Source: Kordia sp. SMS9 (lineage in GTDB: Bacteria > Bacteroidota > Bacteroidia > Flavobacteriales > Flavobacteriaceae). From it: a DNA stretch of 64,000 nucleotides. The position numbers and the translations under genes were made by a program. The stretch is taken from contig NZ_CP031153.1 of assembly GCF_003352465.1 (NCBI RefSeq), forward strand, positions 2,453,533 to 2,517,532. The letters are read 5' to 3'. Under the pieces are notes generated by a model, which searched no databases, was not told the DNA's origin, and saw only the letters and a program-made list of their open reading frames with translations. Below, in pieces: positions 18,284-26,527 of the stretch (the first letter of the stretch is position 1; each line of letters starts with the position of its first letter).

Positions 18284-21200
18284 TTATGATTTACGAAGAA
18301 TACTATTTATTTGTCTGAGCGTTAAATTATCACATACCAAATTACTTTTATTGATGTCTAAATCATCAACAGCTATAGTGACTACTATTTGTAATTCTTC
18401 TTTCAAAAGGCTTATTTCCTCGGGAGTTAATGAGCCTTTTTCCTTTCCAGTGTTCTTTCTGTCATAAATTTTACTTGCATATTCTTTAAAAATTGTTTGA
18501 ACACGTTGCTTATTCTCATCAACTTCGCGTATGTAATGCTCTTCTACCTCTTCAGCATAACTTTCAGTATTGGAAAAACTATTGTAAGCTTGTCTTCTAT
18601 CTTTTCTACCTTGAGTAGACTTTACAAGAACTTCAGTGCCTTCGAGAGAGTTAGAATTTACAGTAAGTATCGTATAACCTTTTGTTGACTTATTTACCAA
18701 TTTCATCACACAAGCAATAGTCCACCATTTTTTCGTATCAGCTTTAGAAGGCATGATAGTGTAATTCAAATTATAAATACGATTATCGGTGTAAAAATGT
18801 GAATTTTCATGCGTATTCCTGTTCATAAAGGTAGTATACATATCCTCCATATTATGAAGTTTAAACATTGGAATCTTATCTTCTTGTAAATAGAAAACAA
18901 TTTTATTTGGATTATCATTATCAACTTCTGTTATATCACTTCGCCCACTAAAAATACCGAATAAATTTGTTTGTAGCTCATTGAATAAGTATTCTTCTTC
19001 TTTTAAAGGAATATTTTCAATTTGTTTTTTGATGTCTTTAAAGAAAACAATTAAAGGCGTGTCAGTACTCTGAGTTTCACCAGTATCAGTTGGGAAATCT
19101 TTTACACCACTGTATTGCCACAAGAATTGATTGTTTACCTGAACAACACTAAAAATAGATTGAATATCTTGCTCTGATAAAAACTTGATAATAATTCTTT
19201 CTATGGAGTATTCATTTTCATTGAATAAAGCATAATAAAGGGAGCCATCGTCTGTGGTGTATTTTTCTTTAAAATGCTCATAAATTGACTTTATAAGAGT
19301 ATTTATAATAGTAAATATACTTTCATTTGTCAATAAATCATCTTCAATACTAGTAATATTTAATAAAGGAGTTTGCCCTTCAAAAGTTTCTTGTTCAAGT
19401 TGAGAGTGTAATAATTTAATAATTCTGTTGTTGATTAAAACTGTGTTGCCAGAGACAATGTTTCCTTGCTCACCTTGTGTTTCTGCCTGTTGGAGAGAAG
19501 TTGCAACTGTATCATTAATATCTTTTAATTTACGATCTAGAATAGACAAGTTCCCGTATGTGTAATCATCTTCAACTCTATAAAACTCCCCAATGACTTC
19601 AATTAAAAAATTATAGTATTTAATAGCCGCTTCTTTTCTTTTTATTTCTATAATTTCTTTTGATAAACTATAATAGTTATCTGTATTTAAATCACTTGTT
19701 TTTTTTATATAAAACTTAATTGCTGCTTCTTGCGCTTTTTTATCAATGCGCCTAACAAGAGTTTTCATATTGGGCATTTTATTTTTAAGTTGATTTAATT
19801 CAGACTCGATACGTTCTCTATTATTCTTATGAACCGATATTTCTGTCACTAGTTCTTGCTTCATTAAATTGCATTGAGAAGTGATATTTCTAAAAAAGTT
19901 TTTTGCGATCGCTATTCCTCCATGTTGTTGTAAAAAAGTATCTTTTAGTACCCGTAATTTTTTGGCAATTTCATTTCGATCATCATTTTCTTTAATAATA
20001 TTTCCAGTAGTTTCTATAAGCGTATCAACGAACCTATTTTTTTTGATAATAATTTGCTTATCTACGTCTTTTCCAGTTTCCACGCTTCCAAAACTTATTT
20101 CTTTTAGCTCTTTGTGAGCATCTTCATCTAACGGGCATAATTTCTCTATAAGTTGATTGATAGACTTCGACACCTCTCCAATACCTTCATTTAAATTATT
20201 TTCATTAATGAAATTTTTAACTTTGTCATTAATATCAATTGTATTTTTTACAGGACTCAAGAAGTAATCGATTTGTCTAGAAAGCTGTTTTTTAACGAAA
20301 TATTCTATGACCCTATCTCTATTTAGTTGAATGCTAGAAACGCCAAAACTTGATAAAGTTCTTTTTTTTCCTTGCATTGTGTAAGAGAATTGGTTGCTAT
20401 TTGATTGTGCAGATTGCGTATTTTGATTTATTAATGAAATCGCAGCATCTGAAGCAACGTCAATCATATTATCATAATTTAGAATACCTCTTTTAGTGCT
20501 ATTTTGCATTATATAAATATGATCATAATATTTTTCAGGAGCCTGCGTATATTCAAATGGTAAAAAATCACTATTTCTATGATGAACTTTCCAATATTCA
20601 AGTTCTGATAAAGCTCCAAAAGTATTTGGACGTATATTTTGTGAGAAAGGTACTCCGTTAAAAAAACTATAATCGGCAAAATATCCCCAAATATTAAGAT
20701 CATTCACAGGTATCCCTGATTTATTTTTTTGTATCAAGAAAGGTAAGTCAATACAAGTGCCGCTTCCTGTTCCACCTGCCAGTGATCCAAATATAAAAAT
20801 GTTAAATGCAGAACCGCCCAAACTTAAATTTGCATTTTCTTGAGCACTGTTCCTAACAGTTTGTATACTTTTTAAATGCTTTAAAGCTTGATCTATTTTT
20901 GATATGATTTCTTTGTATTCTTTTCGTAAATACAATTTTCCAACCATACGTATTTGTCCTGCACCATTTCTAGGAAATGATTCCCCTACATAATTATTAT
21001 ATTCCTTACCATAACTATTACTAAATTCCTTTACATCTGGATTTACTTCTATAAATTCATGCATATTGGTATTACCTGCAGAAATGTTAATAAATTCAGA
21101 ACTTCTAAAATTGATATTGATTTTTTCTCCACCTTTGTTCTCAACTAGATGTTGTTTAGAAATATTATCTTTATCAGAATCAAAATACAGATATTTAATT

Positions 21201-21307
21201 TCGTCAAATTGTGTTTGACCATATTCCTCATAAAGTTTTTCTTTAATATTAATTAATACATCGTATCCAGTTCCTCCCAAACCGATGAATAAATTATATC
21301 CTTTCAT
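18284..21307 (-). CDS. Tubulin/FtsZ-like GTPase (tubulin_2 type)
   Basis: The 1007-residue protein opens with NLFIGLGGTGYDVL, a nucleotide-binding glycine loop, and has the tubulin signature GGTGSGT at residues 178-184 (GSLAGGTGSGTCIDLPFLI). GAGQIRMVGK precedes it. Both are hallmarks of the divergent bacterial tubulin-like families. FtsZ is about 350-400 residues, so some 600 residues are extra, with coiled-coil stretches near 480-560. No membrane segment is visible. Such proteins are expected to bind GTP and assemble. It is the third gene of the operon, between the membrane protein and the calpain-like protease. This is not a cell-division FtsZ. Confidence 0.8.
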   Translation of the reverse strand: MKGYNLFIGLGGTGYDVLINIKEKLYEEYGQTQFDEIKYLYFDSDKDNISKQHLVENKGGEKININFRSSEFINISAGNTNMHEFIEVNPDVKEFSNSYGKEYNNYVGESFPRNGAGQIRMVGKLYLRKEYKEIISKIDQALKHLKSIQTVRNSAQENANLSLGGSAFNIFIFGSLAGGTGSGTCIDLPFLIQKNKSGIPVNDLNIWGYFADYSFFNGVPFSQNIRPNTFGALSELEYWKVHHRNSDFLPFEYTQAPEKYYDHIYIMQNSTKRGILNYDNMIDVASDAAISLINQNTQSAQSNSNQFSYTMQGKKRTLSSFGVSSIQLNRDRVIEYFVKKQLSRQIDYFLSPVKNTIDINDKVKNFINENNLNEGIGEVSKSINQLIEKLCPLDEDAHKELKEISFGSVETGKDVDKQIIIKKNRFVDTLIETTGNIIKENDDRNEIAKKLRVLKDTFLQQHGGIAIAKNFFRNITSQCNLMKQELVTEISVHKNNRERIESELNQLKNKMPNMKTLVRRIDKKAQEAAIKFYIKKTSDLNTDNYYSLSKEIIEIKRKEAAIKYYNFLIEVIGEFYRVEDDYTYGNLSILDRKLKDINDTVATSLQQAETQGEQGNIVSGNTVLINNRIIKLLHSQLEQETFEGQTPLLNITSIEDDLLTNESIFTIINTLIKSIYEHFKEKYTTDDGSLYYALFNENEYSIERIIIKFLSEQDIQSIFSVVQVNNQFLWQYSGVKDFPTDTGETQSTDTPLIVFFKDIKKQIENIPLKEEEYLFNELQTNLFGIFSGRSDITEVDNDNPNKIVFYLQEDKIPMFKLHNMEDMYTTFMNRNTHENSHFYTDNRIYNLNYTIMPSKADTKKWWTIACVMKLVNKSTKGYTILTVNSNSLEGTEVLVKSTQGRKDRRQAYNSFSNTESYAEEVEEHYIREVDENKQRVQTIFKEYASKIYDRKNTGKEKGSLTPEEISLLKEELQIVVTIAVDDLDINKSNLVCDNLTLRQINSILRKS

Positions 21308-21323
21308 AATTATTGGTATTTAG

Positions 21324-22130
21324 TTAGTTGTATATAAATTTTATGTAATCGTTATTGTCATTACTTACTTTTATTACATCTTGCATTTGAAGTAAATAAC
21401 CATTTGGAACAACTTCATTATTGACTTCAATCATTGCATTCTCTTGTGTGGTGTGAATTTTCGGATTACCATTTTGCCCTTTGGTCAAATAGAAGTCAGT
21501 CAAGGTATCTGCATCTACTACGTATTTGTAGCTAAATTTTCTATCATATTTTTTTAAATGGATTTCCTGTTCATAAGGATATTTTAAAGAAATAATTCCG
21601 CGCTTAAACTTTTGATTTCTGCGGACAAAAAATACTAGCATTAAGAAAGTAGCAATAACGATCAACCCATAAAAACAATACCTGATTAAACTTTCTTTAA
21701 AAGATTCGGGTACGACATATGTAAGATGTTTAAAGCCTTGTTTTTTATTCTGCTTATATTCAATATTATTTTCAAGGAGCCTTGAAGCTTCTAAAACTTT
21801 TACATTGAAATTATAATTACCACTTTTAACATCTTTTTTAGGTGTAATATGGATTGTTGTTGAGACATGCTTATTAGTTGCCTCAACTTTAAATGTTTTT
21901 TTATCCCACTTCTTGCCATTAATAAGTAATATTAAATTCTTAAAATCAAAGTCATCATTTATTTCAAATATTACATATTCATTTTCTTTAACAGCAGTTT
22001 CGTTAAAAGAAAGTTTTATTTTTTTGTGAATTGTATCACCTCTTTTGAGATTAATAGCTTCTTCTTGACTAAAGGAGATGTTAGGTGTGAAAAAAATGAA
22101 TACTAAGAGTGAAAATATGTGTTGTTTCAT
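21324..22130 (-). CDS. Single-pass membrane protein with cytoplasmic C-terminal domain
   Basis: The 268-residue protein has a signal peptide (NISFSQ), an extracytoplasmic beta-rich domain to about residue 145, one transmembrane helix (YCFYGLIVIATFLMLVFFV), a basic stop-transfer RRNQKFKRG, and about 90 cytoplasmic residues. Those end in NNEVVPNGYLLQMQDVIKV, which resembles the last strands of an FHA or ubiquitin-like sandwich; this is a shape impression only. It starts 10 bp after the vWA gene and would link the outside vWA protein to the cytoplasmic tubulin-like protein. Confidence 0.6.
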   Translation of the reverse strand: MKQHIFSLLVFIFFTPNISFSQEEAINLKRGDTIHKKIKLSFNETAVKENEYVIFEINDDFDFKNLILLINGKKWDKKTFKVEATNKHVSTTIHITPKKDVKSGNYNFNVKVLEASRLLENNIEYKQNKKQGFKHLTYVVPESFKESLIRYCFYGLIVIATFLMLVFFVRRNQKFKRGIISLKYPYEQEIHLKKYDRKFSYKYVVDADTLTDFYLTKGQNGNPKIHTTQENAMIEVNNEVVPNGYLLQMQDVIKVSNDNNDYIKFIYN

Positions 22131-22140
22131 TCGTTTTTAT

Positions 22141-23190
22141 TTAGTCTATAAATTCAATGGTTACTTTGGGCTTTTCTGCTTTATTGTTGAAAATAATTTT
22201 TGACTTATTTGCAAGAATTTCTATATGTAATTTCGCATTATCACTAATAAGCGTATCTTTTGAAAAGCCGTTAGAGAAAGTGTATGTTATTTCCCCAGTG
22301 TAGATCTCTTTATCAAAAACTTCTGGCTTATTAGCCGTTAAAAGTTTTACTGTCTGTGGTTTCCTAGATAATGAGATCTTATTGATACTATCATTAGGTC
22401 TTACAAGACTAGCTTTTTGCTTGATAGTTTTTTCGTCATAGGATAATTCAAAGTTAGACATTACAACTTCGTAAGAATTATTTTGAAAAAATTTATCTAT
22501 TCCGGTTCCATTGAAAGTGAATTTTTGTGTACTAGTATGCACTTTTCCATTAAAAACAATTGTCGTATTGTGAGGAGTAGCAAAAACAGTAACTTCAGAA
22601 AATGGTTTAATTATATTTTTAATGTTTTCACCATCTATTAAATTAGCTACTTCAGGTTTTAAGTTGTAGATGAATAAATAATCAGAATCTCTTATAATTT
22701 CATCAAATTTTTGTTTTAATTTTTCATAACGAATTGAACTACAATTTTTGTTGCAATTTGGAGTTGGGCTTCCATCTGTAAATAGATAAATTCTATTTGT
22801 ATTTTTTGTATTTGTACTTTTTATTTTTTCTAATACTTTATTAAGAGCGTAATATGTGCACGTACAAGTTTCGAATTCATCTACACCTATTATGTTTGCT
22901 GTGATATTATTAACAATTTCTTGTGAGCCATCAATGGTATAAGTTCCTTTATCATAAATATCATTACCGTATAAGAATAAAGTTACCTTATCACCATTAT
23001 TGAAATACTTTAATTGCTTTTCCAGTAAATCAATAGATTTTTTCCAAATATCTTCATTTGCAATTCCTTGATTATCTGTTCCCCGTCCAATCATAGAACC
23101 TGTAATGTCAAATAGAATGTAGTGGTTTACTTGGCTAAAACAGTTTAAAGAAACAAACGAAAGAATGATTATTATATATTTTTTAGTCAT
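22141..23190 (-). CDS. Secreted von Willebrand factor A-domain protein
   Basis: The 349-residue protein has a signal peptide ending CFSQ, then a vWA domain with a metal-ion-dependent adhesion site D28-I-T30-G-S32 (LFDITGSM), a Rossmann-like strand VTLFLYGND and the later IYLFTDGSPTPN. C-terminal to this (about 210-349) are beta-strand repeats. vWA domains bind partners through the MIDAS metal. It is the first gene of the four-gene island operon. A TATGTTTA -7-like box (23217-23224) and the perfect dyad at 23246-23261 lie upstream. It may be the outside sensor of the system. Confidence 0.75.
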   Translation of the reverse strand: MTKKYIIIILSFVSLNCFSQVNHYILFDITGSMIGRGTDNQGIANEDIWKKSIDLLEKQLKYFNNGDKVTLFLYGNDIYDKGTYTIDGSQEIVNNITANIIGVDEFETCTCTYYALNKVLEKIKSTNTKNTNRIYLFTDGSPTPNCNKNCSSIRYEKLKQKFDEIIRDSDYLFIYNLKPEVANLIDGENIKNIIKPFSEVTVFATPHNTTIVFNGKVHTSTQKFTFNGTGIDKFFQNNSYEVVMSNFELSYDEKTIKQKASLVRPNDSINKISLSRKPQTVKLLTANKPEVFDKEIYTGEITYTFSNGFSKDTLISDNAKLHIEILANKSKIIFNNKAEKPKVTIEFID

Positions 23191-23216
23191 ATTTTACTGT
23201 TATTTAATATATGTGA

Positions 23217-23224
23217 TAAACATA
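23217..23224 (-). promoter_or_regulatory. -7-like element of the island operon
   Basis: On the minus strand this is TATGTTTA, one base off TAnnTTTG, and almost identical to the TATGTTTG of the CsgG-like operon. It lies 26 bp before the vWA start and 21 bp downstream of the dyad. Confidence 0.4.
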
Positions 23225-23245
23225 CTTTAAAAGTTTAAGGTTTAA

Positions 23246-23261
23246 TTACGGTTTTCCGTAA
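23246..23261 (-). promoter_or_regulatory. Perfect dyad TTACGG-N4-CCGTAA, copy 2
   Basis: Both 6-bp arms are perfect (centre TTTT on the plus strand). The site covers the place of a -33 box for the island operon promoter. Its position, about 21 bp upstream of the -7 box, matches the sites at 10331 and 58066, so it is likely bound by an activator or acts as a shared promoter element. Confidence 0.5.
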
Positions 23262-23333
23262 GTAGGTGAATAAATTTCAGATTGTATTAAAATTTCTAAT
23301 TTCATAAGTCTATAATCAAGATGCAAGTCTCCC

Positions 23334-23419
23334 AAAAAATGTATCTTTGAAACACACAACCAACCAATATGATTTACATTGCCATTTTACGTGGAATTAA
23401 CGTTTCTGGAAGTAAAAAA
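23334..23419 (+). repeat. Right 86-bp direct repeat of the island
   Basis: This is the partner of 14901-14986 (85 of 86 identical). It covers the promoter and codons 1-17 of the intact DUF1697 gene. Recombination between the repeats would remove the island and leave one intact DUF1697 gene. Confidence 0.95.
23342..23349 (+). promoter_or_regulatory. -7 element of DUF1697 gene
   Basis: TATCTTTG, a perfect TAnnTTTG, lies 19 bp before the ATG at 23369. Confidence 0.5.
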
Positions 23420-23890
23420 CTGCCCATGGCGGAATTGCGAATATTGCTCTCAAAGCTAGGTTTTGAAAACGTTCAAACCTATATTCAAAGTGGAAATGTA
23501 GTATTTAAATCTGAAGAAAAAGATCAAAAAAAACTAGAAAGACAAATTTCTGAAGGCATCAAAAAACAATACGATTACGACGTGCCTGTATTGATCAAAA
23601 CCATCGCACAATGGAAGACTGCCATGGCAAACAATCCATTCACAAAAGAAGACATTTCCAAACAAGCGATTACCTTTTTAGCGACAACGCCCACAGTAAC
23701 TGACTTTGATATTGACAGTAAAGGCGATGAATTTAAAATCATCAATACGGAAGTATATCTCTATTGTCCCAACGGTTTTGGGCGAAGCAAATTGACCAAC
23801 AATCTTTTTGAACGAAAACTCAAAACACAAGCGACGACACGAAACTGGAAAACAATTCACAAGCTGTTGGAAATGGTGGAAGCACTGTGA
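23369..23890 (+). CDS. DUF1697 family protein
   Basis: The 173-residue protein begins YIAILRGINVSGSKKLPMAE, the diagnostic start of DUF1697, then YIQSGNVVFKS and a C-terminal GRSKLTNNLFERKL and TTRNWKT, all typical. Its length is normal for the family. It is a cytoplasmic alpha/beta protein of unknown function. Its 5' end is duplicated at 14936 on the other side of the island, so this copy is the working one. It may belong with the Rid and dehydrogenase genes downstream, but a gap of about 220 bp separates them. Confidence 0.9.
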   Translation: MIYIAILRGINVSGSKKLPMAELRILLSKLGFENVQTYIQSGNVVFKSEEKDQKKLERQISEGIKKQYDYDVPVLIKTIAQWKTAMANNPFTKEDISKQAITFLATTPTVTDFDIDSKGDEFKIINTEVYLYCPNGFGRSKLTNNLFERKLKTQATTRNWKTIHKLLEMVEAL

Positions 23891-24018
23891 CATTATAAAT
23901 GCTAAATGCTGAATTTTAAATTTATAAACAAGTCCAATTTGAGTTCATGAAAACTAAAAGGGATAAAAAAAATATGTGAATTCGTGGTAAAAAACATAAG
24001 GGTAAGCCAAACAAATAA

Positions 24019-24037
24019 CGCTTCGACAGGCTCAGCG
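24019..24037. repeat. REP-like short palindrome
   Basis: CGCTTCGACAGGCTCAGCG has 4-bp inverted ends and belongs to the same family of TTCGA...CTCA elements found at 26016 and 41490. An A-rich imperfect repeat (AAATTAA/CAAATAAAC words) follows to about 24112. Confidence 0.4.
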
Positions 24038-24114
24038 TAAACACAAATTAATAAAACACAAATAAACAAAAACGCAAATTAACAAAAAGACAAATAAACG
24101 AATAAACATACATA

Positions 24115-24516
24115 ATGGAAAAAAAAGTAACACCAAGAGGCGCGTATCCACATACCAAACGTGTGGGCGACTTTATATTTGTATCAGGAACCAGTTCGCG
24201 ACGACCTGATAATAGCATTGCTGGTGTAGATATCATTGACGAAATGGGCACGAAACATCTAAACATTGCCACACAAACTCGAGAAGTCTTGAAAAATATT
24301 GACAAAAATTTGCAAAGTGTAGGCGCAAGTCTGGCAGATGTCGTAGATGTCACTTCGTTTCTAGTCAATATGAACGATTTTGCAGGCTACAACGCCGCGT
24401 ACGGAGAATTCTTCGAAAAAGAAACAGGTCCAACCCGAACGACAGTGGCAGTACATCAATTACCACATCCAGATTTGGTGGTTGAAATCAAAGTAGTAGC
24501 CTATAAAAAACAATAA
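24115..24516 (+). CDS. Rid-family deaminase, probable 2-aminomuconate deaminase
   Basis: The 133-residue protein is of the YjgF/YER057c/UK114 (Rid) family: [20 protein letters not shown], then [20 protein letters not shown] and the C-terminal arginine box [13 protein letters not shown], where Arg usually holds the substrate carboxylate. It sits 15 bp before the 2-aminomuconic semialdehyde dehydrogenase gene. In the modified meta-cleavage branch of kynurenine breakdown, a Rid-type enzyme removes ammonia from 2-aminomuconate. Context therefore supports that role over a general imine deaminase. Confidence 0.8.
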   Translation: MEKKVTPRGAYPHTKRVGDFIFVSGTSSRRPDNSIAGVDIIDEMGTKHLNIATQTREVLKNIDKNLQSVGASLADVVDVTSFLVNMNDFAGYNAAYGEFFEKETGPTRTTVAVHQLPHPDLVVEIKVVAYKKQ

Positions 24517-24531
24517 TCTATACTCGATTCC

Positions 24532-25977
24532 ATGCAAAAGATTCTAAACTATATCAACGGAAGCTATGTAGCACCCAAAAGCAACGAATGGATTGACAAC
24601 TATAATCCTTCAAACGGCGAAGTGTACGGACACATTCCGAATTCATCTTCAGAAGATGTTGAAGCAGCCTATCAAGCAGCAAAAGCGGCGTTCCCAAGTT
24701 GGTCAAACACCACGATTGAAGAACGGAGTCGCATCCTCAACAACATAGCAGATCTCATTGCAGAAAACTTAGCAGACTTAGCAAAGGCAGAATCGTTAGA
24801 CAATGGAAAACCGCTCAGTCTTGCCACACAAATTGACATTCCAAGAGCTACGAGCAACTTTAAATTCTTTGCACAAGCCATCACACAATTTTCAAGCGAA
24901 GCACATGAAAGTGTCGGACTCAACGCGATGAATTTCACTTTGCGTCAACCCATTGGCGTCGTAGGCTGCATTTCTCCATGGAATTTGCCCTTGTATCTTT
25001 TTACATGGAAAATCGCACCAGCATTAGCTACTGGAAATACCGTGGTAGCCAAACCGAGTGAAATCACACCGATGACCGCCTATCTTCTCGGAGAAATTTG
25101 TAGCAAAGCAGGTTTGCCCAACGGCGTACTAAACATTGTACACGGATTGGGACATACGACGGGACAAGCCATTACAGAACATCCAAACATAAAAGCCATT
25201 TCTTTTACGGGCGGAACAGCAACAGGAGCACACATTGCTCGTACTGCAGCTCCTATGTTTAAAAAGCTTTCGCTAGAATTGGGAGGGAAAAATCCAAACA
25301 TCATCTTTGCAGATTGTGACTATGACGAAATGTTGAAAATTACCGTACGATCTTCCTTTGCGAATCAAGGGCAAATCTGTTTATGCGGATCGCGTATTTT
25401 TGTAGAAAGAAGCATCTATGACAAGTTCAAAACGGACTTTGTAGCACGCGTGAAACAACTCAAAGTAGGAAATCCGTTTGCGGAAACCACCAAAGTAGGC
25501 GCGTTGGTTTCGAAACCGCATTTAGAAAAAGTAAAATCATACATAGACATCGCGAAAGAAGAAGGTGGAACCGTTTTATGTGGCGGAAATGAAGTTATAG
25601 TTGCAGGTTCCGAAAACGGATACTATCTAGAGCCAACAGTCATTGAAGTACAAACGGATCAATGTCGTGTAAATCAAGAAGAAATATTTGGACCTGTTGT
25701 GACTATGATGCCATTTGACACAGAAGAAGAAGTATTACAAATGGCAAATGGAGTTCGTTATGGTTTATCAGCGACACTTTGGACAAACAATCTGAATCGT
25801 ACCATGCGCATGTCCAAACAAATCGAAGCAGGAATTGTTTGGGTAAACACATGGTTATTGCGTGATTTGCGTACACCTTTCGGCGGAATGAAAAGCTCAG
25901 GCGTAGGACGTGAAGGTGGACTAGAAGCTTTGCGTTTCTTCACCGAACCTAAAAATGTGTGCATTAAATACTCGTAG
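24532..25977 (+). CDS. Aldehyde dehydrogenase, probable 2-aminomuconic semialdehyde dehydrogenase
   Basis: The 481-residue NAD-dependent enzyme has catalytic Cys283 in NQGQICLCGSR, the general-base glutamate in SLELGGKNPN, and the NAD loop FTGGTATG. Its length and the W-N-L-P-L motif near the substrate tunnel fit the hydroxymuconic/aminomuconic semialdehyde dehydrogenase group. It would oxidise 2-aminomuconate 6-semialdehyde, the product of ACMSD, which is encoded at 28730, and pass 2-aminomuconate to the Rid enzyme encoded just upstream. The substrate is inferred from sequence group and neighbours. Confidence 0.85.
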   Translation: MQKILNYINGSYVAPKSNEWIDNYNPSNGEVYGHIPNSSSEDVEAAYQAAKAAFPSWSNTTIEERSRILNNIADLIAENLADLAKAESLDNGKPLSLATQIDIPRATSNFKFFAQAITQFSSEAHESVGLNAMNFTLRQPIGVVGCISPWNLPLYLFTWKIAPALATGNTVVAKPSEITPMTAYLLGEICSKAGLPNGVLNIVHGLGHTTGQAITEHPNIKAISFTGGTATGAHIARTAAPMFKKLSLELGGKNPNIIFADCDYDEMLKITVRSSFANQGQICLCGSRIFVERSIYDKFKTDFVARVKQLKVGNPFAETTKVGALVSKPHLEKVKSYIDIAKEEGGTVLCGGNEVIVAGSENGYYLEPTVIEVQTDQCRVNQEEIFGPVVTMMPFDTEEEVLQMANGVRYGLSATLWTNNLNRTMRMSKQIEAGIVWVNTWLLRDLRTPFGGMKSSGVGREGGLEALRFFTEPKNVCIKYS

Positions 25978-26015
25978 GTTGAAATTTTGAATTTTAAATG
26001 CTAAATTAAAAGCAT

Positions 26016-26101
26016 GTCAGTTCGAGCATTATTGTAGATACTGAGCGTAGCTCATGATAACACTTTGAAATAAAAGGCATCTCGACTGCGCTCGATGTGA
26101 C
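26016..26101. repeat. REP-like element, left of the GIY-YIG gene
   Basis: The 86-bp segment has imperfect 12-bp ends (GTCAGTTCGAGC and GCTCGATGTGAC, 10 of 12 complementary) and an inner ACTGAGCGTAGCTCAT. Its right part, 26079-26102, is an inverted copy of 26463-26486 on the other side of the GIY-YIG gene (22 of 24). Confidence 0.65.
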
Positions 26102-26128
26102 AACAGAAAATCTAATTGAAAATTTATA

Positions 26129-26452
26129 ATGAAAACATACTATGTATATATTCTAAAATGTAAAGATGATTTACTGTATGTTGGAATGACGAATAATTTA
26201 GAACGAAGAGTAAATGAACATAAATCAGGATTCAATAGAAGCTGTTTTACATACCAAAGAAGACCAGTTGAATTAATATTTCATCAAGACTATAATGATG
26301 CTGAACAGGCAATATATTTTGAAAAGAAAATTAAAAAATGGAGTCAAAAAAAGAAATTAGCTTTGTCTGAAGGAAACTTTGATATGTTACAGATTCTATC
26401 AGAATGTAGAAATGCTACACATTTTAAATACAAAAAAAATAATTTACAATAG
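26129..26452 (+). CDS. GIY-YIG endonuclease-like protein
   Basis: The 107-residue protein opens YYVYILKCKDDLLYVGMTNN, where the GIY and YIG strands of the family appear as YVYIL and YVGMT. LERRVNEHKSG supplies the usual arginine and histidine, and YFEKKIKKWSQKKK a basic tail. These one-domain proteins (UPF0213-like) are single-strand or structure-specific nucleases. This one interrupts the kynurenine gene set and is flanked by inverted REP-like repeats, so it may have moved as a unit. Confidence 0.85.
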   Translation: MKTYYVYILKCKDDLLYVGMTNNLERRVNEHKSGFNRSCFTYQRRPVELIFHQDYNDAEQAIYFEKKIKKWSQKKKLALSEGNFDMLQILSECRNATHFKYKKNNLQ

Positions 26453-26462
26453 TAATTAAAAG

Positions 26463-26486
26463 TGTCACTTCGAGCGCAGTCGAGAA
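26463..26486. repeat. REP-like half element, right of the GIY-YIG gene
   Basis: This is a 24-bp inverted copy (22 of 24) of 26079-26102, around the core TTCGAGCGCAGTCGAGA. It lies just after the GIY-YIG stop. Confidence 0.65.
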
Positions 26487-26527
26487 CACTTTAAAACCTT
26501 AATGTTTAAAACAAACCAACAACCAAC

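Noticed and set aside
23334..23419. The 86-bp repeats as a classical att site with integrase
   Set aside because: No recombinase gene lies inside the island, so a site-specific mechanism is not supported.
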